Source: an uncultured Alphaproteobacteria bacterium
GTDB lineage: Bacteria; Pseudomonadota; Alphaproteobacteria; Caulobacterales; Caulobacteraceae
Assembly: GCA_903909375.1 (NCBI GenBank)
Contig: CAIVVM010000041.1
Span: 1-64,000 of the forward strand
Direction of reading: 5' to 3'
Length of the DNA stretch: 64,000 nucleotides
In this document: piece by piece, positions 1 to 9,485 of the stretch
How positions within the stretch are numbered: the stretch's first letter is position 1
How the letters are laid out: every line of letters starts with the position of its first letter
Notes under the pieces: generated by a model
What the model saw: the letters and a program-made list of their open reading frames with translations, nothing else
Told to the model about the DNA's origin: nothing
The model's database searches: none
Made by a program: the position numbers and the translations under genes

Positions 1-1
1 C

Positions 2-1102
2 GAGGAGGTCGAGCCCGCGCGTGAGAAGGCGATCCTGCTGGGCGTGAAGCCGGAGTATGCCTTCGTGGAGGATGTCCGAGAGGAATTCGTCCGCGACTAC
101 GTCTTCCCGATGTTCCGGGCCAACACGGTCTATGAGGGCCAGTACCTGCTGGGCACATCTATCGCGCGGCCCCTCATCGCCAAGAAGCAGATCGAGATCG
201 CGCGCAAGATCGGCGCCGACGCCGTGGCGCACGGCGCCACCGGCAAGGGCAATGACCAGGTGCGCTTCGAGCTGGCCTACTATGCGCTGGAGCCGGACAT
301 CCACGTGATCGCGCCCTGGCGTGACTGGGACTTCAAGAGCCGCGAGGCCTTGCTGGCTTTCGCCGAGCAGCATCAGATCCCGATCACCAAGGACAAGCGG
401 GGCGAGGCGCCCTTCAGCGTCGACGCCAACCTGCTGCACTCCTCGTCCGAAGGTAAGGTCCTTGAAGACCCGGCCGTCGAGGCGCCCGAGTTTGTCCACA
501 TGCGCACCATCGCCCCGGAGGACGCGCCCGATACGCCGACCTACTTCACCATCGACTTTGAAAAGGGCGATGCGGTCGCCATCGACGGCGTGGCGATGTC
601 GCCGGCGACCATTCTGACCAAGCTGAACCAGCTGGGGCACGACAACGGCGTGGGCCGCCTCGACCTGGTCGAAAACCGTTTCGTCGGCATGAAATCGCGG
701 GGCGTGTACGAGACGCCGGGTGGAAGCATCCTGATCGTGGCGCACCGGGGTATCGAGAGCATCACCCTCGACCGCGGATCCATGCATCTGAAGGACGAGC
801 TGATGCCGAAGTACGCCTCGCTGGTCTACAACGGCTTCTGGTTCTCGCCCGAGCGCGAAATGCTGCAGGCGGCCATTGATCACAGCCAGCAGATGGTCAC
901 CGGCCAGGTCCGGGTGAAGCTCTACAAGGGCAATGTCAGCGTCGTGGGCCGTACAAGTCCCTATTCGCTCTATGATCAGGAACTGGTGACCTTCGAGGAG
1001 GGCGCCGTGGCCTATGACCACCGCGACGCGGCGGGCTTCATCAAGCTCAATGCGCTGCGGTTGCGGGTGAAAGCCAACCGCGACCGGCGCGCAAAAGGGT
1101 AG
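2..1102 (+). CDS. argG: Argininosuccinate synthase, 3' part (5' end outside the window)
   Basis: Catalyses ATP-dependent condensation of citrulline and aspartate to argininosuccinate, the penultimate step of arginine synthesis in the cytosol. The frame is already open at the first codon of the window, with no start in context, so about 40 N-terminal residues (including the SGGLDTS-type ATP loop expected of the family) lie upstream; 366 codons are visible. Family signatures seen are [16 protein letters not shown] and [15 protein letters not shown] near the beginning, followed by the synthetase C-terminal domain ([20 protein letters not shown]). It ends at a TAG with no strong terminator before the next gene. 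The identification is secure. Confidence 0.97.
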   Translation, partial: EEVEPAREKAILLGVKPEYAFVEDVREEFVRDYVFPMFRANTVYEGQYLLGTSIARPLIAKKQIEIARKIGADAVAHGATGKGNDQVRFELAYYALEPDIHVIAPWRDWDFKSREALLAFAEQHQIPITKDKRGEAPFSVDANLLHSSSEGKVLEDPAVEAPEFVHMRTIAPEDAPDTPTYFTIDFEKGDAVAIDGVAMSPATILTKLNQLGHDNGVGRLDLVENRFVGMKSRGVYETPGGSILIVAHRGIESITLDRGSMHLKDELMPKYASLVYNGFWFSPEREMLQAAIDHSQQMVTGQVRVKLYKGNVSVVGRTSPYSLYDQELVTFEEGAVAYDHRDAAGFIKLNALRLRVKANRDRRAKG

Positions 1103-1179
1103 GTTCCCCTCGGGCCCGTTCGGCGCCAAGCTCTGCAGCAATGGCGGCGCGTGCCCGCCAATTTCTGGAGGACTCCTGA

Positions 1180-1587
1180 ATGCCGCCTTATGCCTATGTC
1201 GCCCTCGTCACCCTGCTGGCGTTGCTGGCCTATTTCTGGATGGGCCTGCAGGTGGGTCGCGCCCGCGGCAAGAGCGGGATTCAGGCGCCGGCGATGACCG
1301 GTGACCCCGAGCTCGAGCGCACCATCCGCGCGCACTACAACACCCTGGAATGGCTACCGCTGTTCCTCGTCCCGCTGTGGCTGTTCGCCATGTTCTGGGA
1401 CGAAGGCATCGCCGCCGCCGTCGGCGTTGTCTGGATCGTGGGACGCGTGATCTATCAGCGGGGCTATGTGGCCGATGCGGGCAAGCGCAGCACCGGGTTC
1501 CTGATCCAGGCCCTGGCCGTAGCGGTGCTCCTGTTCGGGTCGCTGGGCCGGGTCATCTATCTGCTGGCGACCGGCGCCAGCGTCTGA
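1180..1587 (+). CDS. MAPEG family membrane protein
   Basis: A 135-residue integral membrane protein of the MAPEG type (membrane-associated proteins in eicosanoid and glutathione metabolism), which in bacteria are often glutathione-transferase-like or uncharacterised. The order is typical: a first helix at about residues 5-25, the polar ERTIRAHYNTLEWLP segment that carries the family's conserved Arg, His, Asn and Glu, then three more hydrophobic helices, giving four in all. Start chosen because GGAGG lies 8 nt upstream of the ATG. It sits 77 nt after argG, which is not informative about substrate. The family is clear; the chemical activity is not known. Confidence 0.85.
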   Translation: MPPYAYVALVTLLALLAYFWMGLQVGRARGKSGIQAPAMTGDPELERTIRAHYNTLEWLPLFLVPLWLFAMFWDEGIAAAVGVVWIVGRVIYQRGYVADAGKRSTGFLIQALAVAVLLFGSLGRVIYLLATGASV

Positions 1588-1667
1588 CGACACGCAACCA
1601 CATTTGCGGCAAGATGTTGTGGTTCGTACACCTCGTCGTGATCGCAGTTGAGCTGAAGGCGCAAAGA

Positions 1668-2243
1668 ATGTTTGGACGATCCCTCGCCCTCTCGGTGGTG
1701 CTGGCGACAGGCCTCGCGGCCTGCGCAACCCCAACGCCCTATCAACCGGTTGTGATGGGCAAGGCGTCGCTGGGCGGCTTCTCGGAGCAGCGGGTCGAGG
1801 CCAATCGCTTCCGCGTCAGCTTCAACGGCAATTCGCTGACCAGCCGTGAGACGGTCGAGGGCTACCTGTTGTTCCGGGCCGCCGAGCTGACCACCCAGAA
1901 CGGCTATGACTGGTTCACCATCGTCGAGCGCGATACCGACAAGAAGACCCGGACCTATGTGGAGCCGGATCCCTTCTACCGACCCTGGTATGGCAGCTAC
2001 GGCCTGTGGCGACCCTCCTGGCGCTACTATGGCGGCGGTTTCGGCTGGCGCGGCTGGGACCCGTTCTGGGGCGGCGCCTTCCTGGGTGACCGGGTCGATG
2101 TGCGGACCATCGAGAAGTACGAGGCCTCTGCCGAAATCCTGATGCAGAAGGGGGCCAAACCCGAAGGCGACGCCAGCGCGTTTGACGCCCGTGCCGTGAC
2201 TGAAAACCTGCGCCCCCGGATCAAGTATCCAGAGACAAAATAA
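1668..2243 (+). CDS. Predicted lipoprotein, CC0125/CC1285-like
   Basis: A 191-residue predicted lipoprotein. The N-terminus is a lipoprotein signal (MFGRSLALSVVLATGLAAC) with an LAAC lipobox, so Cys19 should be acylated. The middle (VEANRFRVSFNGN, ETVEGYLLFRAAELT, GYDWFTIV) resembles a small lipoprotein family I associate with Caulobacter CC0125/CC1285; this comes from memory, not a search. The segment from about residue 95 to 140 is very rich in Trp, Tyr and Gly (DPFYRPWYGSYG onward). The frame is open further upstream, but the ATG at 1668 is chosen because it creates a proper signal peptide. The function is unknown. Confidence 0.72.
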   Translation: MFGRSLALSVVLATGLAACATPTPYQPVVMGKASLGGFSEQRVEANRFRVSFNGNSLTSRETVEGYLLFRAAELTTQNGYDWFTIVERDTDKKTRTYVEPDPFYRPWYGSYGLWRPSWRYYGGGFGWRGWDPFWGGAFLGDRVDVRTIEKYEASAEILMQKGAKPEGDASAFDARAVTENLRPRIKYPETK

Positions 2244-2360
2244 GGCGCGCCTGCGTCCGGATCATTGTCCGCCACGAATAGGGACTGACCGCTGCATTCG
2301 CGAACCCGTCGCGTTTGCCGCCCATTGCGCTATGCTGGGTCCGGTCTGGAGGGTGAGCGG

Positions 2361-4406
2361 ATGCGCATGGCGCAGCGACAGCGCCTGAATGTTGGAACCA
2401 GGGCTTGGCGCGCCGCGCTGGCCGGGGTCGCGTTTGTCATCAGCCTGGGTCTTGCCCCCGGCGCCTGGGCCGCCCAGCGTGTCGCCCTGGTGGTCGGCGT
2501 GTCGAAGTACGACAAGGTGCCCAGCCTCAACAACCCCGCCAGGGACGTAAGGCTCGTACAGGCCACGCTGCAGAAGCTGGGCTTCACCGTGACCGTGCTC
2601 ACCGACCCCAGCCGCGCGTCGCTGATCGAAGGTCTCGGCGAGTTTGAGGAGGCGGCCAAGGGGTCCGAGGCGGCGGTGATCTATTACGCCGGCCATGGCG
2701 CCATGATCGACGGCGTGAACTATCTGCTGCCGAAGGACGCGGTGATCACCAACAAGTCGTCTTTGACCGGAACGGCGGTGGAGTCGGCTCGCCTTGGCCA
2801 GTCGATGATGGGCGCCAAGGCCGTCCGGCTGATCATCCTGGACGCCTGCCGGAACAATCCCACTGCCACCCGCAGCCTGGGCGGGAACAGCCGGGGACTG
2901 ACACGGGAGACCGGTCCCACCAGCGTGGCGGTGGTCACCCTGATGGCGGCCGGCCCGGGACAGGTGGCCCAGGACGGTGCGGCCGGCGCCGCCAACAGCC
3001 CCTTCGCCATCGCTCTGGCCCAGGGCCTTACCCGACCCGGCATCACCGTTGGCGAGCTCCCCAGCTATGTGCAGGCCGAGGTCGAGCGAATGACCGAGGG
3101 CGAACAGACCCCGGACCTGCAAGGTATCTGGCCCAATGTGCACTGGAGTTTCGACCCCAACGGCCCGCCAAACCTGGTTGCAGCGGCCGGGGCTGATCCC
3201 GTCAAGATCAAGTGGGAGAAGGACCAGGTCTTCTGGACCTCGATCAAGGACTCCGACGATCCCGCCGACTTCAAGGCCTACATGGACGCCCAGGATCGTG
3301 GCGAAATTTCCGGCGCGTTCCGCAAGCTGGCCTCCAATCGCATCCGCGCCCTGGAGAAGTTGCCGGCCGGATCGTTCCAGGTGGCTTCGCGGTCCGCCCA
3401 GCCGGGCCAGGATCTGGTGGTCACCGCCCGTGACGCATTCGGGCGCGGCGACTATGCAGCCGCCTCCCGCGACTGGTCTGCCGCTGCCAGTGCGGGCAAT
3501 GGCGCGGCCATGTACAACCTCGGTGTCATGTCGCTGTCCGGCAAGGGCGCGACCAAGGACATCGCCGCCGCCGCCCGCTGGTTCAAGGCCTCGGCTGGAG
3601 CGGGCCACTCGGGAGGTATGGTCAACTGGGGCCTTTGCCTGCTGAACGGCTTCGGAACGGCGAAGGACGAGGCCTCCGGGTTCAGGTTCATTCAGGATGC
3701 CGCCAACCGGGGCTCTGCCAACGCCATGGGCTTGTTGGCCGAAGCCTACTACCGCGGCCGCGGCGTTGCGGCGGATCCGCGGCAGGGCGCGAGCTGGCTG
3801 CAGCGGGCGGTGGATGCCGGCGATGGCCCCTCGATCGCCCAGCTGGCCGACGCCTATGACCGGGGCGATGGCCTCGTCCGCGACGGGCGTCGCGCGTTCG
3901 GCCTCTACCAGCGCGCCGCCACCGCTGGCGACACCGAGGCCATGGTCCACCTGGGCTATGCCTACGAAGATGGTGAGGCCGTGCCGAAGGATGAGATCCA
4001 GGCTGCCACCTGGTATCAACGCGCCGCCGAGGCCGGCAACAGCGAGGGCATGTCCAGCCTGGCGGTGATGTTCGAGAGCGGGGTGGGCCTGCCGCAGGAC
4101 GAGTTGCGGGCGGCGGAGTACTATCGCGCCGCTGCTGATCTGGGCGATGCCCGAGGCTATCTGGGTCTCGGCAGCCTGACCGCGCGCGGCGCCGGCGTAC
4201 GCGCCAACCCTGCCGAGGCGGTGCGCCTCTTCCAGCAGGCGGCGAACAAGGGCAGCGCGCTGGCGTTGCGCAACCTGGGGCTCATGTACGAGACCGGCCA
4301 GGGCGTGCGCGCCGACCGGTCGAAAGCCGTCGATTTCTATCGCAAGGCCCTTGCGGCTGGCGACGCAGGCGCGCGAGATGAGTTGCAGCGCCTCGGCGTG
4401 CGGTGA
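2361..4406 (+). CDS. Secreted caspase-family (C14) protease with Sel1-like repeats
   Basis: A 681-residue protein. A signal peptide (cleavage expected near AWA-AQ, residue 37-38) is followed by a caspase-like p20 domain at about residues 39-280: the beta strand RVALVVGVSKY, catalytic His112 in YYAGHG and catalytic Cys163 in DACRNNP. Both dyad residues are present. From about residue 365 to the end run roughly nine Sel1-type repeats (A-WY-A-A--G---A---LG--Y--G-GV pattern). The ATG is chosen because GGAGGG lies 7 nt upstream. The next gene begins 16 nt after the stop, so the two are probably co-transcribed. Bacterial C14 proteins usually cleave after Arg or Lys; the substrate here is unknown. 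The signal peptide suggests a periplasmic or surface location. Confidence 0.88.
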   Translation: MRMAQRQRLNVGTRAWRAALAGVAFVISLGLAPGAWAAQRVALVVGVSKYDKVPSLNNPARDVRLVQATLQKLGFTVTVLTDPSRASLIEGLGEFEEAAKGSEAAVIYYAGHGAMIDGVNYLLPKDAVITNKSSLTGTAVESARLGQSMMGAKAVRLIILDACRNNPTATRSLGGNSRGLTRETGPTSVAVVTLMAAGPGQVAQDGAAGAANSPFAIALAQGLTRPGITVGELPSYVQAEVERMTEGEQTPDLQGIWPNVHWSFDPNGPPNLVAAAGADPVKIKWEKDQVFWTSIKDSDDPADFKAYMDAQDRGEISGAFRKLASNRIRALEKLPAGSFQVASRSAQPGQDLVVTARDAFGRGDYAAASRDWSAAASAGNGAAMYNLGVMSLSGKGATKDIAAAARWFKASAGAGHSGGMVNWGLCLLNGFGTAKDEASGFRFIQDAANRGSANAMGLLAEAYYRGRGVAADPRQGASWLQRAVDAGDGPSIAQLADAYDRGDGLVRDGRRAFGLYQRAATAGDTEAMVHLGYAYEDGEAVPKDEIQAATWYQRAAEAGNSEGMSSLAVMFESGVGLPQDELRAAEYYRAAADLGDARGYLGLGSLTARGAGVRANPAEAVRLFQQAANKGSALALRNLGLMYETGQGVRADRSKAVDFYRKALAAGDAGARDELQRLGVR

Positions 4407-4422
4407 CCAGGAGGCTGACGGC

Positions 4423-5841
4423 ATGGGCGGCTATCTGAAGGACCGGCGTTTGCGCATTGCGGTCAGCGCCGCTGTGCTGGTCAGTCTGAACCTGAATCCG
4501 GTCATGGCCCAGAGCCAGGGCAAGGACGCCGTCCTGAACGCCTGCTCGCCCCAGCGCGAAGGTCTCATCAAGCTGGACCGCGAGTACGACGAACTCAAGC
4601 GTTCCAAGACCAACGCAGCTCTTGGCGAGGGCCTGAAACAGGGCGCTGCTGTACTGGCCAAAGGCGTGATGAGCGGCGGCCTCGGCCGTCGCAGTGGAGG
4701 GTTCGGCGGCGCCCTGGGCGGCCTTGGCGGTGTTATGGGTGCGGTCGGCAGCATGGCGGTCCAGCAACAGGCCCAGCAGGCCAACACCACTTCCGGCGCG
4801 GCGCCAGCCTCGGTGTTTGGCCCAGATCTCCTGTCCAGCGCCATAGGCCTTAATGTTCCTGGCATCAGCGGCGGCGGTGACATGCGGGGCTATGCGGCCC
4901 TGGCCGTACTGGTGGCGATCGTCGCCACGGCCGAAGCCTATGCCCAGCTGAAGGAGCAGGAAGCCGGCGGCGACCTGCGCAAGGCCTCATTCAATATCGA
5001 CCAGGACGCAGCCAAACAGCTCACCGTGGCCCGCCAGATCGCCGATGACGGTCAGGCCCTCGTCGATTGCCGTACCCAGCAGGCTGTCGACATCAACTCA
5101 CGCCTGGCCAGCGCCAGCAACGACAAGGATCGCCGCGCGGTCCGCCGCGAACGCACCGAGTTGATGGGCGCGCTCAAGAAGGATGTGGACCTCACCGGAG
5201 AGGTGGTCGACCAGCACACCACCATGGCCAAGACCTTCACACAGGGCCGCGCCATGACGGATGGCGCGTCGGAGGCCGATGTGCTGGGCGGCCAGGCGCC
5301 GGCCTATGCGGCGGCTCCTGCCGTCACGCGACTGTCGATGCCCAAGGCCTCGGCGGCGCCGTCGGGGGATGATCAGGCTGCGGCGCAGGCCCCGGCCGCC
5401 CCGGCGCCGGCCATGGTGGCGATCCGCGCCACAGTGGTGCGATCCGCGCCTGTGGCCTCCGCGCCGTCCGTGATGAACCTGCCCGTGGGTCGCGAGGTGA
5501 AGCCCACTACCGCCAAGGCCGATGGCGGTTGGTGGGAGATCGACGTCGCCGGCCAGCCCGGCTACGTCCGCGCCGCGGATCTCGGGCCGCCCGGGTCCGC
5601 CCCTGCGCCCGTCCAGGCCGCCGCCAAGGGAAAGGGCCCCCGCCCCGCTGCGATGGCGAAGGCCCCGCCGCCCCCGCCCGCCCCGGCCGGCCCCACCAAC
5701 ATTCGCGCCTACAACCAGCAGGTCATCGCCGCCCGTGACAACGGCAAGGGCCGACTTTCCAGTCTGATGACCGATATCCAGACCAGCCAGCGGCGCGAGA
5801 GCGTCCTCTACGCCTGGATGGAACGTCTGACGCGCGGATAG
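4423..5841 (+). CDS. Secreted SH3-domain protein with glycine-zipper segment, partner of the caspase gene
   Basis: A 472-residue protein with a signal peptide (residues 1-29, ending VMA-Q). Next come a charged helix, a Gly-rich stretch at about 84-110 with GxxxG-like spacing (GGFGGALGGLGGVMGAVG), a hydrophobic helix at about 156-173 (YAALAVLVAIVATAEAYA), an Arg/Lys-rich coiled-coil-like region (about 190-275), an Ala/Pro linker, an SH3b-like domain at about 332-388 (VVRSAPVASAP to WWEIDVAGQPGYVRAADL) and a Pro-rich tail. The start has AGGAGG upstream, 16 nt from the caspase stop. I do not recognise the full-length protein. A cell-envelope role next to the caspase is inferred only from co-orientation and spacing. 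Confidence 0.78.
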   Translation: MGGYLKDRRLRIAVSAAVLVSLNLNPVMAQSQGKDAVLNACSPQREGLIKLDREYDELKRSKTNAALGEGLKQGAAVLAKGVMSGGLGRRSGGFGGALGGLGGVMGAVGSMAVQQQAQQANTTSGAAPASVFGPDLLSSAIGLNVPGISGGGDMRGYAALAVLVAIVATAEAYAQLKEQEAGGDLRKASFNIDQDAAKQLTVARQIADDGQALVDCRTQQAVDINSRLASASNDKDRRAVRRERTELMGALKKDVDLTGEVVDQHTTMAKTFTQGRAMTDGASEADVLGGQAPAYAAAPAVTRLSMPKASAAPSGDDQAAAQAPAAPAPAMVAIRATVVRSAPVASAPSVMNLPVGREVKPTTAKADGGWWEIDVAGQPGYVRAADLGPPGSAPAPVQAAAKGKGPRPAAMAKAPPPPPAPAGPTNIRAYNQQVIAARDNGKGRLSSLMTDIQTSQRRESVLYAWMERLTRG

Positions 5842-5942
5842 GCGCTTGCGGAGACATCCGCGGGCTCGCCGATTGACCTGGACGGCGGCGCTGTCCAAGG
5901 TCCGTCCACAAAATGAACTGTATAGTTATCCGGGCCGTAACC

Positions 5943-8096
5943 ATGCGTGTTGAAGTCACTCGAGGACAAGCCTGGCGATGGGCGGCTTCGGCGTTCGTCC
6001 TGGCGGGGTTGGCAGGTCCAGCCATGGCCCAGCCGACGCAGCCTGCGCCCGTTTCCGACGGCCAGACGGTCTATCCGGCCGCCTTCTTCGCGCCCTACAA
6101 CCCGGTGAACGCCAGTGACATGGTCGCCCGCGTGCCGGGCTTCGAGCTCAAGGACGGCGATGAGCGGCGCGGCTTCGCCTCCGCCGGCAATCTGCTGATC
6201 AATGGCGAACGTCCCAGTTCCAAAACCGCAGCGTCAGAACTTCTGAAGCGGATCCCCGCCAGTAACGTGACACGGATCGAGCTGCTCTCCGGCTCGAGCG
6301 CCGGCCTCGACGTGCGCGGCCAGTCGCAACTCGTCAATGTCGTGGTGACGCAAACCGCGGCGAAGGGCGGCGGAACGACCTGGTCGCTCGGCCTGCGGCA
6401 TCTGCAATACTCCAATCGTGTGGGCTGGCTGGTGCAGGCTTCCAGAGCCGTACAGCTCTCGCCACAGGCCGAACTCGGCCTCGATGTTCAGTTCCCGAAC
6501 CTGCTGGGGCGGGGAGACAGCCGCGACAGGCTTGTCAACGCCAGCGGCGTGCAAACGGGCGCGCGGCGGCTGCTTGGCAAGCCGCAGAACATCGGCGCCC
6601 AGGGTTCCGCGACCCTGCGCTGGCGTCCCACGTCAATTGACACGGTGAACGCCAATATCCAGCTCGCGCCCACATGGAACCACCTGGACACCATCCAGTC
6701 CGAGGTGACGGGAACTGGCGCCCCGCGCAGCCTGCTGATCGGCCGCTCCGACTTCGAGGCCAACTATACCGGAGAGCTTGGTGCGGACTGGGAGCGCCAG
6801 CTTGGCGGTGGCCTGTCGGCCAAGCTGGTGACCCTGATCTCCAACGGCAGCGTCGATCAGCGCGACGTGTTCAACATCCAGAATTTTCCCGCCACCTTGA
6901 TCACGCGCACCCAGGACCGGACCACCCGGAATGGAGAGCGTATCGCGCGCGGTCGTATCAAGTGGACCGTGAACCCGGCGCACACGCTCGAGTTCGGCGG
7001 CGAGGGGGCCTTCAACTATCGCGACACAACCTTCAACATCACCAACCAGATCGGCGGCCGGCCGGTGGTCAAGGTGCCGCTCGCGGTCTCCGACGCGCGC
7101 GTCGAGGAGACCCGGGGCGAGGTCTTCGCCACCGACATCTGGACGGTCTCGCCCGCCCTGACCCTGGAGTACGGCCTCAGCGTCGAGGCCTCCCGTATCA
7201 CCCAAGCCGGCGATCAGCAGAAGGAACGCAGCTTTCGCTTTGTGAAGCCGCGCGCCACGGCGACCTGGACCATGGGGCCGGCTGGCACGCTGCGCGCCAG
7301 CCTGGCCCGCGACGTCGCCCAGCTTGATTTCGCGGAGTTCTCCAGCACCGTCGATTTCGTCAACGCCGCCGCGACCCAGGGAAACCCCAATCTGGTTCCC
7401 GAGAAGGCCTGGAAGGCGCGACTGGAGTGGGAAACCCGTCTCGCGCCCCGCACCGCCCTGACGGTCGCAGCCTTCGCCGATCGGGTGGACGATGTTCGCG
7501 ACCTGGTCGAGATCGCCGGCGCCGACGCCTTCGGCAACATCGGCCGCGGCAGCCGCCTGGGCCTGGAGGCGCGCGCCGCCACGCCGCTGGCCTTCATCGG
7601 TCTTCCGAACGCCGAACTCCGGTTCAACGGCGTGTGGCAACGCACGCGGGTGACCGATCCGATCACTGGCGAGAAGCGCTCGTTCTCGGTGCCGCTGGAA
7701 CGCCAGGGCGCCACGTCCGGCAGCCCGACGCTCAACCTGGGCAACAAGGACTGGGCCTATGTGCTCACCTTCCGCCAGAGCATGCCGTCCTGGCAGCTCT
7801 CGTGGGGCGCCTCGGTTATCGATTGGTCGGACCGCAACGAGTACCGGCGCGTCGAGGTCATTTCCTATGAACGCCCACTCCCAAAACTCGACCTCTTCAT
7901 CGAGACCACGGCGATCCGGCCCGTGACGGCCCGGCTGTTCGTCAACAATCTCCTGTCGCCCCGGGAAACCCGAACCCGGGAATTCTACCTTGGTAGCCGT
8001 GCTGGCGGAGTCACTGAGCGGCTGGAGATTCGCAAAGCGCTTGGCGGGCCTGAGGGCCTGCGGACCGCGGGGTTCCAGGTTTCAGGCCGGTTCTGA
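5943..8096 (+). CDS. TonB-dependent receptor-like outer-membrane beta-barrel protein with plug domain
   Basis: A 717-residue outer-membrane protein. A signal peptide (cleavage near AMA-Q, about residue 30) precedes a plug domain at about residues 55-145 (NASDMVARVPGFEL, LLINGERPSSK, RIPASNVTRIELLSG). The rest alternates in the manner of a long beta-barrel and ends in the C-terminal Phe (VSGRF) typical of proteins inserted by the BAM complex. The ATG at 5943 gives a conventional signal peptide; an in-frame ATG 30 nt upstream is less likely. A 101-nt gap separates it from the SH3 gene, so it may have its own promoter. The transported ligand cannot be told from the sequence. Confidence 0.85.
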   Translation: MRVEVTRGQAWRWAASAFVLAGLAGPAMAQPTQPAPVSDGQTVYPAAFFAPYNPVNASDMVARVPGFELKDGDERRGFASAGNLLINGERPSSKTAASELLKRIPASNVTRIELLSGSSAGLDVRGQSQLVNVVVTQTAAKGGGTTWSLGLRHLQYSNRVGWLVQASRAVQLSPQAELGLDVQFPNLLGRGDSRDRLVNASGVQTGARRLLGKPQNIGAQGSATLRWRPTSIDTVNANIQLAPTWNHLDTIQSEVTGTGAPRSLLIGRSDFEANYTGELGADWERQLGGGLSAKLVTLISNGSVDQRDVFNIQNFPATLITRTQDRTTRNGERIARGRIKWTVNPAHTLEFGGEGAFNYRDTTFNITNQIGGRPVVKVPLAVSDARVEETRGEVFATDIWTVSPALTLEYGLSVEASRITQAGDQQKERSFRFVKPRATATWTMGPAGTLRASLARDVAQLDFAEFSSTVDFVNAAATQGNPNLVPEKAWKARLEWETRLAPRTALTVAAFADRVDDVRDLVEIAGADAFGNIGRGSRLGLEARAATPLAFIGLPNAELRFNGVWQRTRVTDPITGEKRSFSVPLERQGATSGSPTLNLGNKDWAYVLTFRQSMPSWQLSWGASVIDWSDRNEYRRVEVISYERPLPKLDLFIETTAIRPVTARLFVNNLLSPRETRTREFYLGSRAGGVTERLEIRKALGGPEGLRTAGFQVSGRF

Positions 8097-8400
8097 TCGG
8101 GAGGGAATCGATCCCCCGTTGCGTGTGGAAAAGAGCCCCAAGCAAGCGCCGCAGCCTGGAGCGAGCCCTTCATCGGTCTGAACTCGACCGGCTGGGGCCG
8201 GAAGACCGGCCTCAGCGTCTGACGAAATCTCGTCGGCGTCTCAATTCCGGCGGGGTCCCGCCTGACAGTGGAACCGGGCTATCTCAACCCATACGTGGTG
8301 CGCACCGGCCGCGACCGGGTGGATCACATGCCTGACCCTCAACACCCGGTTCTGACCCGGCGCCTGAGGCGGAAGATAAGTCTCGAGATCCTGGGAAAAT
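8097..8400. other. Intergenic stretch of 304 nt without a recognisable gene
   Basis: This interval between the outer-membrane protein gene and the tRNA holds no reading frame with a credible start and protein-like composition on either strand. An open frame that begins near 8268 runs through the tRNA and is not believable. I see no strong terminator hairpin with a T-tract and no known riboswitch. It presumably carries 3' sequences of the upstream gene and processing signals downstream of the leftward tRNA. Confidence 0.5.
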
Positions 8401-8475
8401 TGGAGCGGGCGAAGAGATTCGAACTCTCGACCCCAACCTTGGCAAGGTTGTGCTCTACCACTGAGCTACGCCCGC
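8401..8475 (-). tRNA. tRNA-Gly (anticodon GCC)
   Basis: Read on the minus strand, this is a complete cloverleaf: acceptor GCGGGCG pairing with CGCCCGC, a D arm with AGCTCAGTGGTAGAGC, an anticodon loop of CTTGCCAA giving anticodon GCC, a T arm with GAGAGTTCGAATCTC, and an encoded CCA end (8401-8403). It decodes GGC and GGT glycine codons, which are abundant in this GC-rich genome. There is no variable-arm extension and no intron. Confidence 0.97.
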
Positions 8476-8566
8476 GCTCCGTAGGGGGAAATCGACCCCC
8501 AAATGCGAGAGGCGGCTATATGGCAGAGGCCCTTGCGCTTGGCAAGCCGGGCGCGGCCCCAATCCG

Positions 8567-9325
8567 TCAGCCGCGTTTCGGGGTCTTCAATTTGCGCTTG
8601 TTGACGTGGCCCTCGGGGTTGGGGGCGTCGACCTCTCCCGGGAACTCACCCTTGAAGTAGTAGCGTTGCCATGCGGCCTTGGTGGCCTCGGGGTCGCCCC
8701 GGAAGATCTTCTGGTTGAATTCGGAGCGGTGCTTTTCCCAGACATCATACTGGTGGCGCAGCTCGGGGTCGGAATCCATGCGGCGGATCACCGGCTGGAT
8801 GTCGTGCAGCATCTTGTCCTGCACCAGGGTGATGAAACAGAAGGGCTCGCCCTTTTCGAAGCGCACTCGTCCCGGCCGGGTGAACAGCCAGTTCATGGTG
8901 AAGGGAAAGGGCAGCCAGTCGGTTTCCACCACTCCGGCCAGCGCCTGGATGCCGTCCTTGGGCTGATTGGGCGGACCCATAGCCATCATCGACCAGCCGG
9001 GCGGCGTGCGGAACAGATAGCCGGGGTGCATTGTCAGCACGCCATGGCTGAAGTGGCTGGTGGCCAGGCGGTGGAAGTCCGGGTTCGGATAATCAGGCTT
9101 CAGCGTAATGTCGGCCTGCATCAGCCCGCCGTTCCACTCGGCGGTAAAGGCGACGGGGCACAGGATCTCCCAGCCGGACGAATTCGCCATGTTGAGCGGC
9201 AGGCAGCGGTAGGGGTGGCGCGAGGTAAAGCTGTCCATCCAGGCGCGCTGCGGCCGGCCAGGCACGATTTCCGGCGGGCGCTCGGTTGTGGGGAAGCACT
9301 CAAGCTCCATGCGCGGCTGGGTCAT
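8567..9325 (-). CDS. DUF6065-like protein of unknown function
   Basis: A 252-residue soluble protein with no signal peptide or membrane segment. Recognisable stretches are NMANSSGWEILCPV, HFSHGVLTMHPGYLFRTPPGW, VVETDWLPFPFTMNW and QDKMLHDIQPVIRRMDSD, which I associate with the DUF6065 family (from memory). The C-terminus is Lys/Arg-rich. The ATG at 9325 (MTQPRMELECF) is preferred over one 60 nt upstream because AAGGA lies before it and the conserved part begins there. It is a single gene between a tRNA and a rightward editing-protein gene. The family has no established function that I know of. Confidence 0.72.
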   Translation of the reverse strand: MTQPRMELECFPTTERPPEIVPGRPQRAWMDSFTSRHPYRCLPLNMANSSGWEILCPVAFTAEWNGGLMQADITLKPDYPNPDFHRLATSHFSHGVLTMHPGYLFRTPPGWSMMAMGPPNQPKDGIQALAGVVETDWLPFPFTMNWLFTRPGRVRFEKGEPFCFITLVQDKMLHDIQPVIRRMDSDPELRHQYDVWEKHRSEFNQKIFRGDPEATKAAWQRYYFKGEFPGEVDAPNPEGHVNKRKLKTPKRG

Positions 9326-9485
9326 GCGGGCGAGGTCCTTCCGGCATCTGATTGACGATAGGGACCCATACGTCTGGATCGCCATATTGGAAATCCGTTC
9401 AACCCTATCACCATCGCCCGACAGGCGTCAGTCATGCTGCGCGTTGCCCTCGCCTTGGCCGACAGATCCGATATGAAAGCGGGTG

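Noticed and set aside
2262-4424. A 720-codon open frame on the minus strand opposite the caspase gene
   Set aside because: It is the mirror of a well-supported gene with signal peptide, catalytic motifs and repeats; the minus-strand product is low-complexity Gly/Ala/Arg/His with no domain.
8268-8660. A 130-codon plus-strand frame
   Set aside because: It reads across the tRNA-Gly gene and into the antisense of the DUF6065-like gene.
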